Shown here: piece by piece, positions 26,836-35,981 of the stretch | Numbering within the stretch: position 1 is the stretch's first letter | How the letters are laid out: the number at the start of each line of letters is the position of its first letter | DNA from: G963665495 sp963665495 | GTDB lineage: Bacteria; Desulfobacterota; Desulfovibrionia; Desulfovibrionales; Desulfovibrionaceae | DNA: 64,000 bases | NCBI GenBank assembly: GCA_963665495.1 | Contig: OY762289.1 | Location: forward strand, 1,736,001-1,800,000 | Reading direction: 5' to 3' | The notes under the pieces: model-generated | What the model saw: the letters and a program-made list of their open reading frames with translations, nothing else | What the model was told of the DNA's origin: nothing | Database searches by the model: none | Position numbers and translations under genes: made by a program

Positions 26836-28080
26836 TTATACGCTATCCGGACTGCAGTTTTCTGCGGCAGGATTACTGGTCAGCACACCGCTCCACAATC
26901 CGAACACCAGGAGAAGGCCAGCAAACGCGCAAATCCCTCCGGCCAGGAATACCGAGGCATACCCCGCCGTCCCTGCCAGCATGCCCGCCAGCGGATTGGT
27001 GACCAGATAGGAAAAATCCAAAAATGCCGAAAAACACCCCATGGCCGTTCCGTGCATTTGCGCGGGCACCCGCTTGATGACCTCCACTCCCAAAGAGGGA
27101 AAAACCAGCGAGCAGCCAGCGCCTGTCAACGCGCACCCCAGCCAGGCAAGTTCGCCGCTGGAGGCAGTCCAGAGCACAATTTGTCCGCAAATCTCTACCA
27201 GCAAAGAAACTGTGGCGACTTTCATGCCGCCCATTTTGTCCGGAAAATTTCCGAAAAAAGCGCGGACAAGGACAAAAGCGCAGCCAAAAAAACTCATGGC
27301 AACGCCAGCATGCGCCCAATTGTTGTCGAGAAAATAGAGGGAAATGAAGGTGCCGATCACCGCGAAGCCGACATTATGCAACGCCATTGCCGTACCGTAT
27401 TTCCAGATCATGCCCACCACACTGGAGAAGGGCAGCCGTTTGCCCGGACGGGGAGGCACTTTTTCAACCGTGGCGTCCAGAATAAATGCCAGCAGCGGAC
27501 ACAGGATGGTCAGAATCCCCACCGTCACGAATCCCCACTTTTCATAGGCAACCAGGCCGAGCGGTGCCCCGATGGCCAGTGCGGAAAAGATGGCCATTCC
27601 GTTCCAGGCCATGACCCGTCCGGATTTCTGAGGACCCAGCAGGGCAATTCCCCAGGCCAGGGTCCCTGTCAGAAGCTGGCTTTCGCCGAAGCCCATAATT
27701 AAGCGTGAAACGATCAGAAACGAAAATTTCACCATTACGGAGACGGGGAGGAATACCGGAGCCAGATAAAACAGGCCGGCGATCGAACAGGAGAGCATCC
27801 CCTGCATCACGGAACGTTTTGCCCCGCGTTCATCCGCAACCCTTCCGGCATATCCGCGCGTCAGAATGGTTGCCAGGAATTGGATCCCGATGACAAGACC
27901 AACCATGGTGTCGCTCAGGTCCAGTTCATGCCGTACGTACAGGGGAATGACCGGCAAGGGGATGCCGATGGCGAGGAATAGTGTGAACATGGCGCCCGCC
28001 AGGCGGGTAAGCCGTTTCGTGTCGTCGGATATTGATAAAAAGGGCATAAGAGTAGTCCGGTATGAATAAAAGTCACTCAC
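26836..28080 (-). CDS. MFS transporter
   Basis: A 414-aa major facilitator with twelve predicted segments. The loop 2-3 motif is GYAGRVADERGAKRSVMQGM, and a related motif GNFPDKMGGMKVATV is in the second half. The N-terminal IPLPVIPLYVRHEL resembles the arabinose-efflux/YfcJ-like group. The substrate is unknown. The GTG at 28080 has AGAAG nearby; ATG 28047 is a possible alternative start. It is 127 bp from the next minus-strand gene and may be transcribed separately. Confidence 0.85.
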   Translation of the reverse strand: MSDFYSYRTTLMPFLSISDDTKRLTRLAGAMFTLFLAIGIPLPVIPLYVRHELDLSDTMVGLVIGIQFLATILTRGYAGRVADERGAKRSVMQGMLSCSIAGLFYLAPVFLPVSVMVKFSFLIVSRLIMGFGESQLLTGTLAWGIALLGPQKSGRVMAWNGMAIFSALAIGAPLGLVAYEKWGFVTVGILTILCPLLAFILDATVEKVPPRPGKRLPFSSVVGMIWKYGTAMALHNVGFAVIGTFISLYFLDNNWAHAGVAMSFFGCAFVLVRAFFGNFPDKMGGMKVATVSLLVEICGQIVLWTASSGELAWLGCALTGAGCSLVFPSLGVEVIKRVPAQMHGTAMGCFSAFLDFSYLVTNPLAGMLAGTAGYASVFLAGGICAFAGLLLVFGLWSGVLTSNPAAENCSPDSV

Positions 28081-28159
28081 CTTCTTCTAAAAGGCACAGT
28101 GCGTCAAGCAGCAGAGACGCGGACAAGATGCCGGAGGAAGGCAATGCGCAGGAAGAGTG

Positions 28160-30640
28160 TTATTTGTTGATGAGGATGGCTTCTATTGTTTTCAGCAGTT
28201 CGCTCATGGTCACCGGCTTTGCTATGTAGCCGTTCAGACCGGAGGCGAGAAAGGCTTCTTTGTCCCCTTCCATGGCGTAGGCAGTCAAAGCTATGATGGG
28301 AACATTTGAGCGCGCGCCGATATGTTTTACCGCCCGGATGCGGCGTGTGACTTCCACTCCGTTCATCAGAGGCATCTGGATATCCATCAATACGCAGTCG
28401 AAATCTTCTTTTTCCATGGCGCGTAGGGCATCGGATCCATTGCTGACACAACTGACGGAAAGCCCTTTTTTTTCCAGAAAACTCTGCACGGCAATCCGGT
28501 TTACCGAATCGTCTTCCGCCAGAAGAATCCGGCCTTTCAAAGAAATCGGCGGCGGAGATTCTTTGCCCTGAACCGCGCTGGTGGAGGAAACCGGACTGAA
28601 ATCCAGGATGCAATTGAAGGTGGTTCCTTTTCCGACTTTACTTTCTACAACAATATCACCCTGTAACAGATCAACCAGTTGTTTCACCAGTTGCAGCCCC
28701 AGGCCAATGCCTTCCACCTGGCTGGTGTACGCAGTTTCTATTTGAGTGAAGGGATCAAAGATAGAATCCACCTTATGTTCGGGAATGCCGATGCCCGTAT
28801 CGGAGACGACAAATAAGATTCTGATGTTTTCAGGGGTTGAAGACTCAGTCAAATACGCTTCCAGGCGGACATGCCCCTTGTCCGTGAATTTGACAGCATT
28901 GCCCGCAAGGTTGCGCAGCAATTGCAACACCCGTAGCTGATCTCCGACTACATGTTCCGGAATATCCGCGCCCACGTACGTCTGAAAATCAATCCCTTTG
29001 CGCTGTGAAACATCCAGGAACGTACTGTTCAGTTCCTGCATCGTCTCACGCAGGGAAAAGCTTTTTTCATCAAGGCTGATTTCCCCCGTCTCAACTCGGG
29101 TCAGGTCAAGAATATCGCTCAACAACCGGGTCAGATTATTACCGGCGGAGAGCGCCACCTTGATGAAGTTGTGCTGCTCCTCAGTGGGATTCGTCGCATC
29201 CAGCACCTGAAGCATACCCATGATGCCTTGCAAGGGGGTTCTTACTTCGTGGCTCATGTTCGCCAGAAAGTCCGTCTTGGCTCTGTCGGCCTGTTCGGCA
29301 ATTTCCTTGGCCTGCCGCAGTTCCTGTTCGGCACGCTGCCGTTCGGTAATGTCGACTCCCAGGCAGAGAACTTCCACATCCTGCTGTTCGCTGCTGTTGT
29401 CGGACAGGTTGTACCAGGAAATCATCAGCTCCTCGCCTCTGCGCGTCACGATCCGGCTGTAATAGGAGGGCACATGATGTACGCTTCTTTCGGAAAGGGA
29501 CTTATCAAACGCGACGCGGATAATTTTTTTATCCGAAGGCGCGACAAAGGACTCAAACCAGTTTTTCCCGAGCACTTCCTCCCGTGTCCAGCCTGTGAGG
29601 GCGAGGAAAAAATCATTGGCGAAAATGAGATTGCCTTTCTGGTCCAGGGAGACGGCAATGAGCGGTATGGACTGCATAATATGAAAAAATCGCCGTTTGG
29701 CCCGCACCAGGGCGTCCTCGGAGGACTTCAACCAGACCATGTCCGCCACCGCGGCAAACATGCCGTTGGAAAACGGAGTTGCGACAGCAAACCTGCTCCA
29801 GATGGCGTCGAAGAGCAGCCCGTTTTTCCGGCGCATCCGTGTTTCAACTTGCGAGACTTCCTGCCCGGGGCAGGCAGAATCCGGAAGATCGACCACCTGA
29901 CGATAGGCGTCGTCATCCGTAAACAATGTCTTAGGGGGGAGCTGCTGCAACTCCCCGGGAGCATAGCCAAGCATGCCGGCGAAACGCTGGTTGCACCAGC
30001 GTACGCTGTCCGCCACAAGGTAGACGATGCCGATGGGAGCCGTATCCATTATCCTGAAAATTGTCTCGGCCTGCTGCTCCGGAGAATCAAGGGCAGGGGA
30101 GTACGCTGCTTTGCGAAGAATCACCAGGCAAAATCTGCGGTTGTCGCAGGAAAAAAGCTTGCAGGCGCAGCTGACAGGCATTGCGTTCTGGCTCCTGCCG
30201 GACAGCACGGCATAAAACTCGCTGGAATCGTTTTGAAAAAGCGTAGTCAGCTGTGACGGCTGATTGGCAAGTACGGAATCCAGGGAGAGTGCGGTGATCT
30301 CTTCAAAGCTGATTTCTGAGAGGGCGAGAAACGCCTGGTTGGCCGCCAGGATTTGTAAGCCGGAATCCACCACCAGCATGGGGTCCGGCGCTATAGCGAA
30401 AATGGATTGAAAAAACGTTTCAAAGGGCAGTTCGAAGGATTGTTCTCCCAATGTATCAAGACCTTCCTGGTTTGCATTCAGAACGCGATTTCGTTGTTTT
30501 CTATTACTGCCATGAATCCGACCGCGTAGGGAACCGCCAGTGCCCGCATTCATTTCCCTCAGGCGTTGCCAATCCCCTACCACAAAGCCTGCGGATAGCC
30601 CAGCACCAACTGCCGGATTAAAAAACCCGAAGGGAGTCAT
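28160..30640 (-). CDS. PAS-domain hybrid sensor histidine kinase
   Basis: An 826-aa hybrid kinase with no membrane segment. Three PAS domains lie at about 75-180, 190-310 and 318-435, followed by HisKA with MSHEVRTPL (His464), an HATPase with N box LRNLAGNAVKFTD and G boxes VSDTGIGIP and GIGLGL, and a receiver domain (about 704-822) with DCVLMDIQMP (Asp753). It should sense a cytoplasmic signal such as redox or a ligand and phosphorylate itself. No output regulator is adjacent. The start is uncertain: ATG 30553 (GAGGG just upstream) is an alternative. Confidence 0.88.
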   Translation of the reverse strand: MTPFGFFNPAVGAGLSAGFVVGDWQRLREMNAGTGGSLRGRIHGSNRKQRNRVLNANQEGLDTLGEQSFELPFETFFQSIFAIAPDPMLVVDSGLQILAANQAFLALSEISFEEITALSLDSVLANQPSQLTTLFQNDSSEFYAVLSGRSQNAMPVSCACKLFSCDNRRFCLVILRKAAYSPALDSPEQQAETIFRIMDTAPIGIVYLVADSVRWCNQRFAGMLGYAPGELQQLPPKTLFTDDDAYRQVVDLPDSACPGQEVSQVETRMRRKNGLLFDAIWSRFAVATPFSNGMFAAVADMVWLKSSEDALVRAKRRFFHIMQSIPLIAVSLDQKGNLIFANDFFLALTGWTREEVLGKNWFESFVAPSDKKIIRVAFDKSLSERSVHHVPSYYSRIVTRRGEELMISWYNLSDNSSEQQDVEVLCLGVDITERQRAEQELRQAKEIAEQADRAKTDFLANMSHEVRTPLQGIMGMLQVLDATNPTEEQHNFIKVALSAGNNLTRLLSDILDLTRVETGEISLDEKSFSLRETMQELNSTFLDVSQRKGIDFQTYVGADIPEHVVGDQLRVLQLLRNLAGNAVKFTDKGHVRLEAYLTESSTPENIRILFVVSDTGIGIPEHKVDSIFDPFTQIETAYTSQVEGIGLGLQLVKQLVDLLQGDIVVESKVGKGTTFNCILDFSPVSSTSAVQGKESPPPISLKGRILLAEDDSVNRIAVQSFLEKKGLSVSCVSNGSDALRAMEKEDFDCVLMDIQMPLMNGVEVTRRIRAVKHIGARSNVPIIALTAYAMEGDKEAFLASGLNGYIAKPVTMSELLKTIEAILINK

Positions 30641-30731
30641 GGAAAGAAATGGATACAGGAAAAATACTTGCCTTTTTTAGGGACAATTAATATAAAACTT
30701 TTTTCCACGACGGACCCTTATTTCCATATGC

Positions 30732-30827
30732 GGAGAGGTAGCGAAGTCCGGCCGTAACGCGCTCGACTCGAAATCGAGTTACGGGTTAATAGCCCGTACG
30801 TGGGTTCGAATCCCACCCTCTCCGCCA
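30732..30827 (+). tRNA. tRNA-Ser(CGA)
   Basis: A 96-nt tRNA with acceptor GGAGAGG pairing CCTCTCC, discriminator G and encoded CCA. The anticodon stem is CTCGA/TCGAG with loop CTCGAAA, giving anticodon CGA. The long variable arm (GGGTTAATAGCCC) is typical of tRNA-Ser. Its 3' end is the attachment site of the element that follows. Confidence 0.95.
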
Positions 30828-30829
30828 TT
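30805..30829 (+). repeat. attL: 25-bp direct repeat in the tRNA-Ser 3' end
   Basis: The 25 bases covering the T-loop, acceptor 3' half, CCA and two following T are repeated exactly at 35957-35981. The adjoining bases differ on both sides. This is the standard footprint of integration by a tyrosine recombinase into a tRNA gene. Confidence 0.9.
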
Positions 30830-30842
30830 ACACTATCCACAG

Positions 30843-30897
30843 AACTCCCAATTCGTCCGATATCTCTTGATTATCAACGAGTTGGGAGTTTTCTTTT
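30843..30897 (+). terminator. Hairpin after tRNA-Ser
   Basis: AACTCCCAA (30843-30851) pairs with TTGGGAGTT (30882-30890), followed by TTCTTTTG. It can act as the tRNA-Ser terminator. The left part of this region is about 85 percent identical over 40 bases to a copy at 38953. Confidence 0.55.
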
Positions 30898-30957
30898 GTC
30901 CGCTGTTGTACGCCTCCATACGGTCTTGACCTGCGCCAAGTAAAATCAAGTTGATAA

Positions 30958-31467
30958 GTTGTTCGTTCCACACCATCTAAAGGCGAGACGGAATACGCGC
31001 TCCGCACCGGAGAGCCCTCCGTACGTATGAGGCTGCAAACGCTCGTAGATACTGCGTTGGGCAGCGGGCAAGACTTTGATGACTTTTGTACTAATTTGGC
31101 CGGGAAGGGCGTTGAAGTTCGCTTGAATAAGGCCCATACTGGATATGTCTCCGGAGTGAGCTTTTCACTTGAAGGTGTCGCCTTCAAAGGGAGCAAACTC
31201 GGGAAAGGGTACACATGGAACGCACTACTAAAGCGAGGATTACGCTATGAGCAAGATAGACGAGTTGAAAAGAATGAACTCCACACAGAGCGGGGACGAT
31301 CAAGCGCGGCTGGAAACACACCTGAAAGTGCTGAGCATGCAGGAAGAAGAAAGGATCAAGAGCTCGAGGGAGTCGATAAAGCTTATGAAGGAATTGCAGA
31401 CCGCTATCTCTCGCGCGGCAGGAGAAGTCAGTGTAGCCGCTCGCCAAGTGAGGGATTATCCTATTGA
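30958..31467 (+). pseudogene. Relaxase/mobilisation nuclease, C-terminal remnant
   Basis: The open frame from 30958 reads TEYALRTGEPSVRMRLQTLV, then GKGVEVRLNKAHTGYVSGVS, FSLEGVAFKGSKLGKGYTWN and ALLKRGLRYEQDR. This is the conserved region after the catalytic domain in MobA/TraI-like relaxases of mobilisable plasmids and elements, including the GVAFKGSxLGKxYTW hallmark. The N-terminal catalytic Tyr/His part is missing and a TAA at 30955 precedes the frame, so it is a truncated gene. An internal ATG at 31027 could yield a short product. Confidence 0.8.
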
Positions 31468-31675
31468 GACCCTGAACCGGCAAGAGGCCAGCATGAACAA
31501 GTGCTTAGCGGAATGCGAAAGAGCGGCGGCCAGGGCGCGGGATAACTATGAGGCGAGCAGCAGAATTATAGGCAATATTGACAGTAACCAATGGCTAAAC
31601 CTTCTGATTTTAGCATTGGCGACATCGCTTTTAACTGGTGTTTTGGTAATGTGGGTTATGAAGCATTACAACTAG
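31247..31675 (+). CDS. Probable mobilisation accessory protein with C-terminal membrane helix
   Basis: A 142-aa protein starting inside the relaxase remnant in another frame, as mbeB-type genes do in ColE1-like mobilisation regions. It is a long charged coiled coil (SMQEEERIKSSRESIKLMKE, EASMNKCLAECERAAARARD) ending in one hydrophobic helix (LNLLILALATSLLTGVLVMW). Family membership is inferred from position and architecture, not from a clear motif. A weak GCGAGG-like site precedes the ATG. The frame is intact although the relaxase is not. Confidence 0.6.
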   Translation: MSKIDELKRMNSTQSGDDQARLETHLKVLSMQEEERIKSSRESIKLMKELQTAISRAAGEVSVAARQVRDYPIETLNRQEASMNKCLAECERAAARARDNYEASSRIIGNIDSNQWLNLLILALATSLLTGVLVMWVMKHYN

Positions 31676-32105
31676 AGAAAACCTACTTCGCTAATAGGGA
31701 TCCATACCTCAGACAGATGGATCCCTATAACTTTTAAATGTAGTAGTCACGAAGGGAGGCCATAACAGGCTCTACCCTCACAAAACACGCTTTAAAGCGA
31801 ATTAAATATCCAATTATAGCAATAAATAAGTCATTGTCTCGGCTTCCCCTTGGGCTCCAAGGGGAAGCCGATTGTTTGTAATAAAGGACAGTTGGAGTAT
31901 CAAATCGATTTCTGGATCACCAGCAGCCTACAGAAATAGCCGTGTGCAGGGCGCAAGTTGCTGAGTGTTTTACAGAGTAATTATTTAGTGCTCAGAGAGA
32001 GGTGGTCCCATCCAAAACCAGTCGAGGTCGATTTCTGTTGAAATACTCTAAGGTTTGAGTTAACATCGAAAAGAGATTTATCCACCTAAAATAAAAGAAT
32101 ATTTC
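31676..32105. other. 430-bp spacer with two hairpins inside the element
   Basis: A 12-bp inverted repeat (31694-31705 with 31717-31728) and a 14-bp inverted repeat (31840-31853 with 31857-31870, loop GCT) are present. Neither is followed by a strong T-run on the plus strand. No gene is seen; the region must hold the promoter of the methyltransferase gene. Confidence 0.6.
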
Positions 32106-35100
32106 ATGCACCCTACTGATACAGTTTTTCAGATTTTGGGATATTATGGCTCCCGCAACTTCATATCTGAAAATTCTTTAGATAATTTGCCCCTTGAGCT
32201 AGCATACCAGTGCCGGACAGCAATACACCTGGATGGCCTGATTGGCGTGTATCTTTTTCAGAATACCCCCACCTCAAGAAAACCAGCCGTTTGCGTTGCC
32301 GAAGTTGTAACTGAAGAGCAGGCCAACGAGCTGCATAAGAGTATTTGGAATCTAAACATCACCCCATTTCTCATAATCATTCTTCCCAATCAAGTTCGCG
32401 TTTACAACAGTTTTTCATCTCCCGTCGATTCAGATAGCAGCAACCATGCTGAAGCCGCCCTGGACATTAACTCCCTGAAAGATTTGTTAGAAGATTTTAA
32501 GGCAGATTACATAGACTCAGGACAGCTATGGTCATCTCGCGAACAAGAAATGAGGGTTGATAGACGCGTTAATACCCGACTTCTTGCAAACCTAAAAATG
32601 CTAAGAGATCGGCTTGTCAAATCTGGGATTCCTTGCAAGCAGATCGCCCACTCACTAATAGGGAAGTATATCTACATAAACTACCTATTCCAGAGAGACA
32701 TTTTAACTCAAGAGTGGATGGAATCAAAAAATATTACTATAGATGAAGTTTTTTCAGAAAATGCAACTGTAGCTGGATTAAAAAAACTAACAGAAGCACT
32801 CGAAGACAGGTTCAATGGAAGCTTGTTTCCATTAGAGTCTTACTTCGAAGAAATTAAAAACCAGCATGTCCAACTAACAGCATCAGTAATGCGAGGTTCA
32901 CAGCTTCACTCTGTGGACAGTGATATAAGGCAACTTTGCCTAGACTTCTCGATCTATAATTTTGAGCTCATTCCAGTTGAAACACTTTCGGCAATATATG
33001 AACAATTTATTGACCCAGATGAGAAAAAAAGTAGTGGCGCTGTATATACACCTGAATACTTGGCAGACTTTTTATTGTCTGAAATGGAACGTGAATTACC
33101 ATTGAGACGTGGAATAAAGGTTCTCGATCCAGCTTGTGGCTCAGGTGTATTTTTGGCGTTAACCTATCAGAGGCTGATTGAGCTAGAGATAGCACGGAGC
33201 CGCAAAAAGCCTTCGCCTGCTGAACTAAAACAAATTTTGTTGGAATGTATTTACGGAGTCGAAAGAAACCCTGACGCCTGTAATGTAACTATATTTAGCT
33301 TGACCTTAATCCTTCTATCATACTCTGAGCCTCGTCAACTGCACGCAATTAAGTTTAAACTTCCAAGTTTAAAGAATCATAGAATTTTTCAGAGTGACTT
33401 TTTTGATCCTGAAGGGGGCGTGTCAGGTGCAAACCCTAGCGACCTGAGATTCGATTGGATAGTAGGAAACCCTCCCTGGGTTGAGTTAGAAAAAAAAGAT
33501 GAGGACTCACACCATTCCCTTGAATGGATCAATAATAATAAAAACTATCCAGTCTCTGAAAATCAATCTGCTTTGGCATTTGCATGGGCTGTGACAGGCC
33601 TCCTGTCAAAGGGAGGTGTCGTTGGGCTCGTTTTACCTGCAACAGCAGTTTTGTTTAATAAACACTCTGAAAGGTTTAGACAGCGCTTCTTTAAAGTATG
33701 TGGTATACGCAAGGTTGTTAATCTATCCAACCTGAGAGAGAAATTGTTTGACAGTGCAGATGTTTCCTCCTCTATGTTGTGTGTGTATTCATATGAAGGC
33801 GAAGAATACGATCCCGATAGCTTTGTCCATTATGCACCCTTTGGAATTCATCAGGCCTCGCCCACTTCTATTGCCATACATGAATTTGAAATTTCTACTC
33901 TAAGTCAAAAAGAGGCTCAACTTGGTGATTCTGTTTTTTGGAAGCTAGCTCAATGGGGTAACCTTGGAGATCGTAGAACATTGAAGGCGATCAAAGATCA
34001 GTTCTCTGTTACTTTAAAAGAGTTACTATCAAGCAAATCATGGAAGTTAACTGAAGGCCCACAACTAAGAAAATCTGGACATCATTTTCCAGAGCTAGCC
34101 GGAAAAGCTAGAATAGACAAAAAGGCGATTCAGAAAACGCTTTTTAGATTTTCCATCCCAGATCATGCTTTAAAGACGATGATGCCTGAAGAGTGTTTCC
34201 TCAGGCGTCCAGGAGCCTTTGAAGGGACAAAAGCTCCCCTAGTGCTGATCCCCCAACAATGGATGAAAGGGATTTCTTTTTCACTGCAGGATCTTGTTGC
34301 CAGAAATAGATCAGAATGTACAATTTCGTCGAAAACCATGGGGGATCGTGACGCTCTGAGAGCTCTTTCCGTATACTTAAACAGCAGCCTTGTTGCTTAT
34401 TGCATGTTTTTTGAATCAGCACAGTGGGGAGTCGACCAAAAAAGCAATAGACGCGTTCGACTTGAAGACATTCGCAATATTCCAGTGCCTCAATTCAACA
34501 ATTTAGCAATTAAAGAGCTGTCGCAACTCTCGCATAGGATTGAGAAAGAAGAGCCTTCTCTTATTGAAGCCGCAATTCAGAGGGAAGGCAAGATGATTTC
34601 TGACTCTTCAATGCTGGAATCTTACATGAAGGGACTACTGCTTAATCCCTTAGAGACTCGAAAAATCCGCAGATCCGTTGGGGAGACTATTCGCAATTGG
34701 ATAGACACTGTTATATACAATATTTATAACGTTCCGCAGAGCGTACAAATAGCTGTTGACGAATTCATTTCAGTAAAGTGCCTGCTGGACTCTGAGGCAA
34801 CTACAAAGGAAGCACTACGTCCCGTATCTGACTTAGAAATACATGCATACGGGATTCAGCTAAAAAAGGAGCTTGACGGCTTTATAGGAGTTGAGCACAG
34901 CATTGAATTTAAAAAGTCATACTCCTATGCCATATGTGTAATCTCACTAGAAAAAGAGGGCTTGGGTTCGGTAACTATCAGAGAAGGAGATGAAAGTTTA
35001 AGTGAGACGCTATCATCCATAAAGAATGTGTTAAATCGCCCAATAAGCAGATGGGTGTCTCTTCAATATGGCTTAAAGGTTATTTTACATTCTTCAATTT

Positions 35101-35186
35101 ACCTCTTGAAATCGCCTCAGAGGATAAATTGGCTCACGACTCAAGCCACAGAAGATGCAGCAGAAATTATTGCAGATTCTTTTTAG
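32106..35186 (+). CDS. N6-adenine DNA methyltransferase (large, Eco57I/type IIG-like)
   Basis: A 1026-aa protein. Motif I is VLDPACGSGVF (about 340-350) and motif IV is the adenine-specific NPPW (about 455-458), so it is a gamma-class N6 methyltransferase. A roughly 330-residue N-terminal part, with KPAVCVAEVVTEEQANELHK and TPFLIIILPNQVRVY, could be a nuclease-related or recognition domain; no PD-(D/E)xK triad is clear there. The C-terminal third (SAQWGVDQKSNRRVRLEDIR, NIPVPQ) resembles target-recognition regions of such enzymes. It is followed 12 bp later by a nuclease-like gene. The ribosome-binding site is weak and base use is AT-rich relative to the chromosome. Confidence 0.85.
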   Translation: MHPTDTVFQILGYYGSRNFISENSLDNLPLELAYQCRTAIHLDGLIGVYLFQNTPTSRKPAVCVAEVVTEEQANELHKSIWNLNITPFLIIILPNQVRVYNSFSSPVDSDSSNHAEAALDINSLKDLLEDFKADYIDSGQLWSSREQEMRVDRRVNTRLLANLKMLRDRLVKSGIPCKQIAHSLIGKYIYINYLFQRDILTQEWMESKNITIDEVFSENATVAGLKKLTEALEDRFNGSLFPLESYFEEIKNQHVQLTASVMRGSQLHSVDSDIRQLCLDFSIYNFELIPVETLSAIYEQFIDPDEKKSSGAVYTPEYLADFLLSEMERELPLRRGIKVLDPACGSGVFLALTYQRLIELEIARSRKKPSPAELKQILLECIYGVERNPDACNVTIFSLTLILLSYSEPRQLHAIKFKLPSLKNHRIFQSDFFDPEGGVSGANPSDLRFDWIVGNPPWVELEKKDEDSHHSLEWINNNKNYPVSENQSALAFAWAVTGLLSKGGVVGLVLPATAVLFNKHSERFRQRFFKVCGIRKVVNLSNLREKLFDSADVSSSMLCVYSYEGEEYDPDSFVHYAPFGIHQASPTSIAIHEFEISTLSQKEAQLGDSVFWKLAQWGNLGDRRTLKAIKDQFSVTLKELLSSKSWKLTEGPQLRKSGHHFPELAGKARIDKKAIQKTLFRFSIPDHALKTMMPEECFLRRPGAFEGTKAPLVLIPQQWMKGISFSLQDLVARNRSECTISSKTMGDRDALRALSVYLNSSLVAYCMFFESAQWGVDQKSNRRVRLEDIRNIPVPQFNNLAIKELSQLSHRIEKEEPSLIEAAIQREGKMISDSSMLESYMKGLLLNPLETRKIRRSVGETIRNWIDTVIYNIYNVPQSVQIAVDEFISVKCLLDSEATTKEALRPVSDLEIHAYGIQLKKELDGFIGVEHSIEFKKSYSYAICVISLEKEGLGSVTIREGDESLSETLSSIKNVLNRPISRWVSLQYGLKVILHSSIYLLKSPQRINWLTTQATEDAAEIIADSF

Positions 35187-35198
35187 TTAGGGAACACA

Positions 35199-35846
35199 TT
35201 GTCCACAATCTCCGAAATATACCGCCAAGCCTTTGTTCACAGGGTCCACCAATTATTGGTTTGGAGCTATGGCAATGCAGCTGTCCGAGTTGTTCCGAAT
35301 GAAGAAGAAGATACCATAACACAATATATTAAGGAAGAGATTGAGAAAATAGCGCAATCGTCTTTTCAGGTTAACAAGTCGCAATATCCTGAATGGTGTA
35401 AGCATTTTTTGGCAGATGACCAAGTTCCTATCTCTAGTGCCGATAGAACAGGAAAACGTAGACTGAAAGTTGACTTGAGATTGACATTCCATACACCATC
35501 CCAGAAAGTCGCCGCATTTTTTGAAGCGAAGCGATTATATGAACACAGCGGCACTTCAGAGTACATCGGCAATGACGGCATGGGCTGCTTTCTTGAAGAC
35601 TTATACCCATCACCTTTTGGAACTGCATACATGCTTGGGTATGTACAAAATAAGACGAAAAAAGATTGGGAAGCAGCTATTAGAAAAGCAATCGAAAATA
35701 AAAAGGCGTCGCTCTCCCTTATAGAACTAAGTAGCGAGTCAGCAATTAATGTTTTTGATCATGAATGGACCTCGCACCACCAAAAGATAAGTGCGAACGA
35801 GAAAATTATTTTCTACCACATTCTTCTAGATTTTACATGCTCTTAA
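35199..35846 (+). CDS. Putative PD-(D/E)xK-type nuclease, methyltransferase partner
   Basis: A 215-aa soluble protein. RRLKVDLRLTFHTP followed by KVAAFFEAKRLYEHSG gives Asp92 and Glu109-x-Lys111 on adjacent predicted strands, the D-(16)-EAK layout of restriction-endonuclease-fold nucleases. An acidic helix (EEDTITQYIKEEIEKI) precedes it, where such folds carry another Glu. Function is inferred from this motif and from pairing with the methyltransferase; no known family was recognised. The start is TTG at 35199 with AGGGA seven bases upstream. Confidence 0.55.
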   Translation: MSTISEIYRQAFVHRVHQLLVWSYGNAAVRVVPNEEEDTITQYIKEEIEKIAQSSFQVNKSQYPEWCKHFLADDQVPISSADRTGKRRLKVDLRLTFHTPSQKVAAFFEAKRLYEHSGTSEYIGNDGMGCFLEDLYPSPFGTAYMLGYVQNKTKKDWEAAIRKAIENKKASLSLIELSSESAINVFDHEWTSHHQKISANEKIIFYHILLDFTCS

Positions 35847-35956
35847 TTAGCTCCAATCGTCACCCACTTCATCTCACACAGCTTCGTACAAATATTCGTA
35901 CAACATATTTCACTTATGCTACTTAACACTGTTAAACCTGACTGTTATAGGCACAC

Positions 35957-35981
35957 TTCGAATCCCACCCTCTCCGCCATT
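35957..35981 (+). repeat. attR: second copy of the 25-bp tRNA-Ser repeat
   Basis: Exact copy of 30805-30829 (TTCGAATCCCACC through CCGCCATT). It has no tRNA body upstream, so it marks the right end of the integrated element. Confidence 0.9.

Larger units (their letters stand above)
30828..35979 (+). mobile_element. Integrated element at tRNA-Ser, integrase-less (remnant or cis-mobilisable)
   Basis: About 5.15 kb between two copies of the 25-bp tRNA-Ser repeat. From left to right it holds a terminator-like hairpin, the C-terminal piece of a mobilisation relaxase, an overlapping small membrane protein, a large N6-adenine methyltransferase and a nuclease-like protein. No integrase or excisionase gene is visible. 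The 31.7-35.9 kb part is clearly AT-richer than the flanks, consistent with foreign origin. It may be a decayed integrative mobilisable element or one that relies on a related element in trans. Confidence 0.82.

Noticed and set aside
26785..27702. 305-codon plus-strand frame opposite the MFS gene
   Set aside because: Arg/Gln/His-rich composition typical of a shadow frame; the MFS protein on the other strand is convincing.
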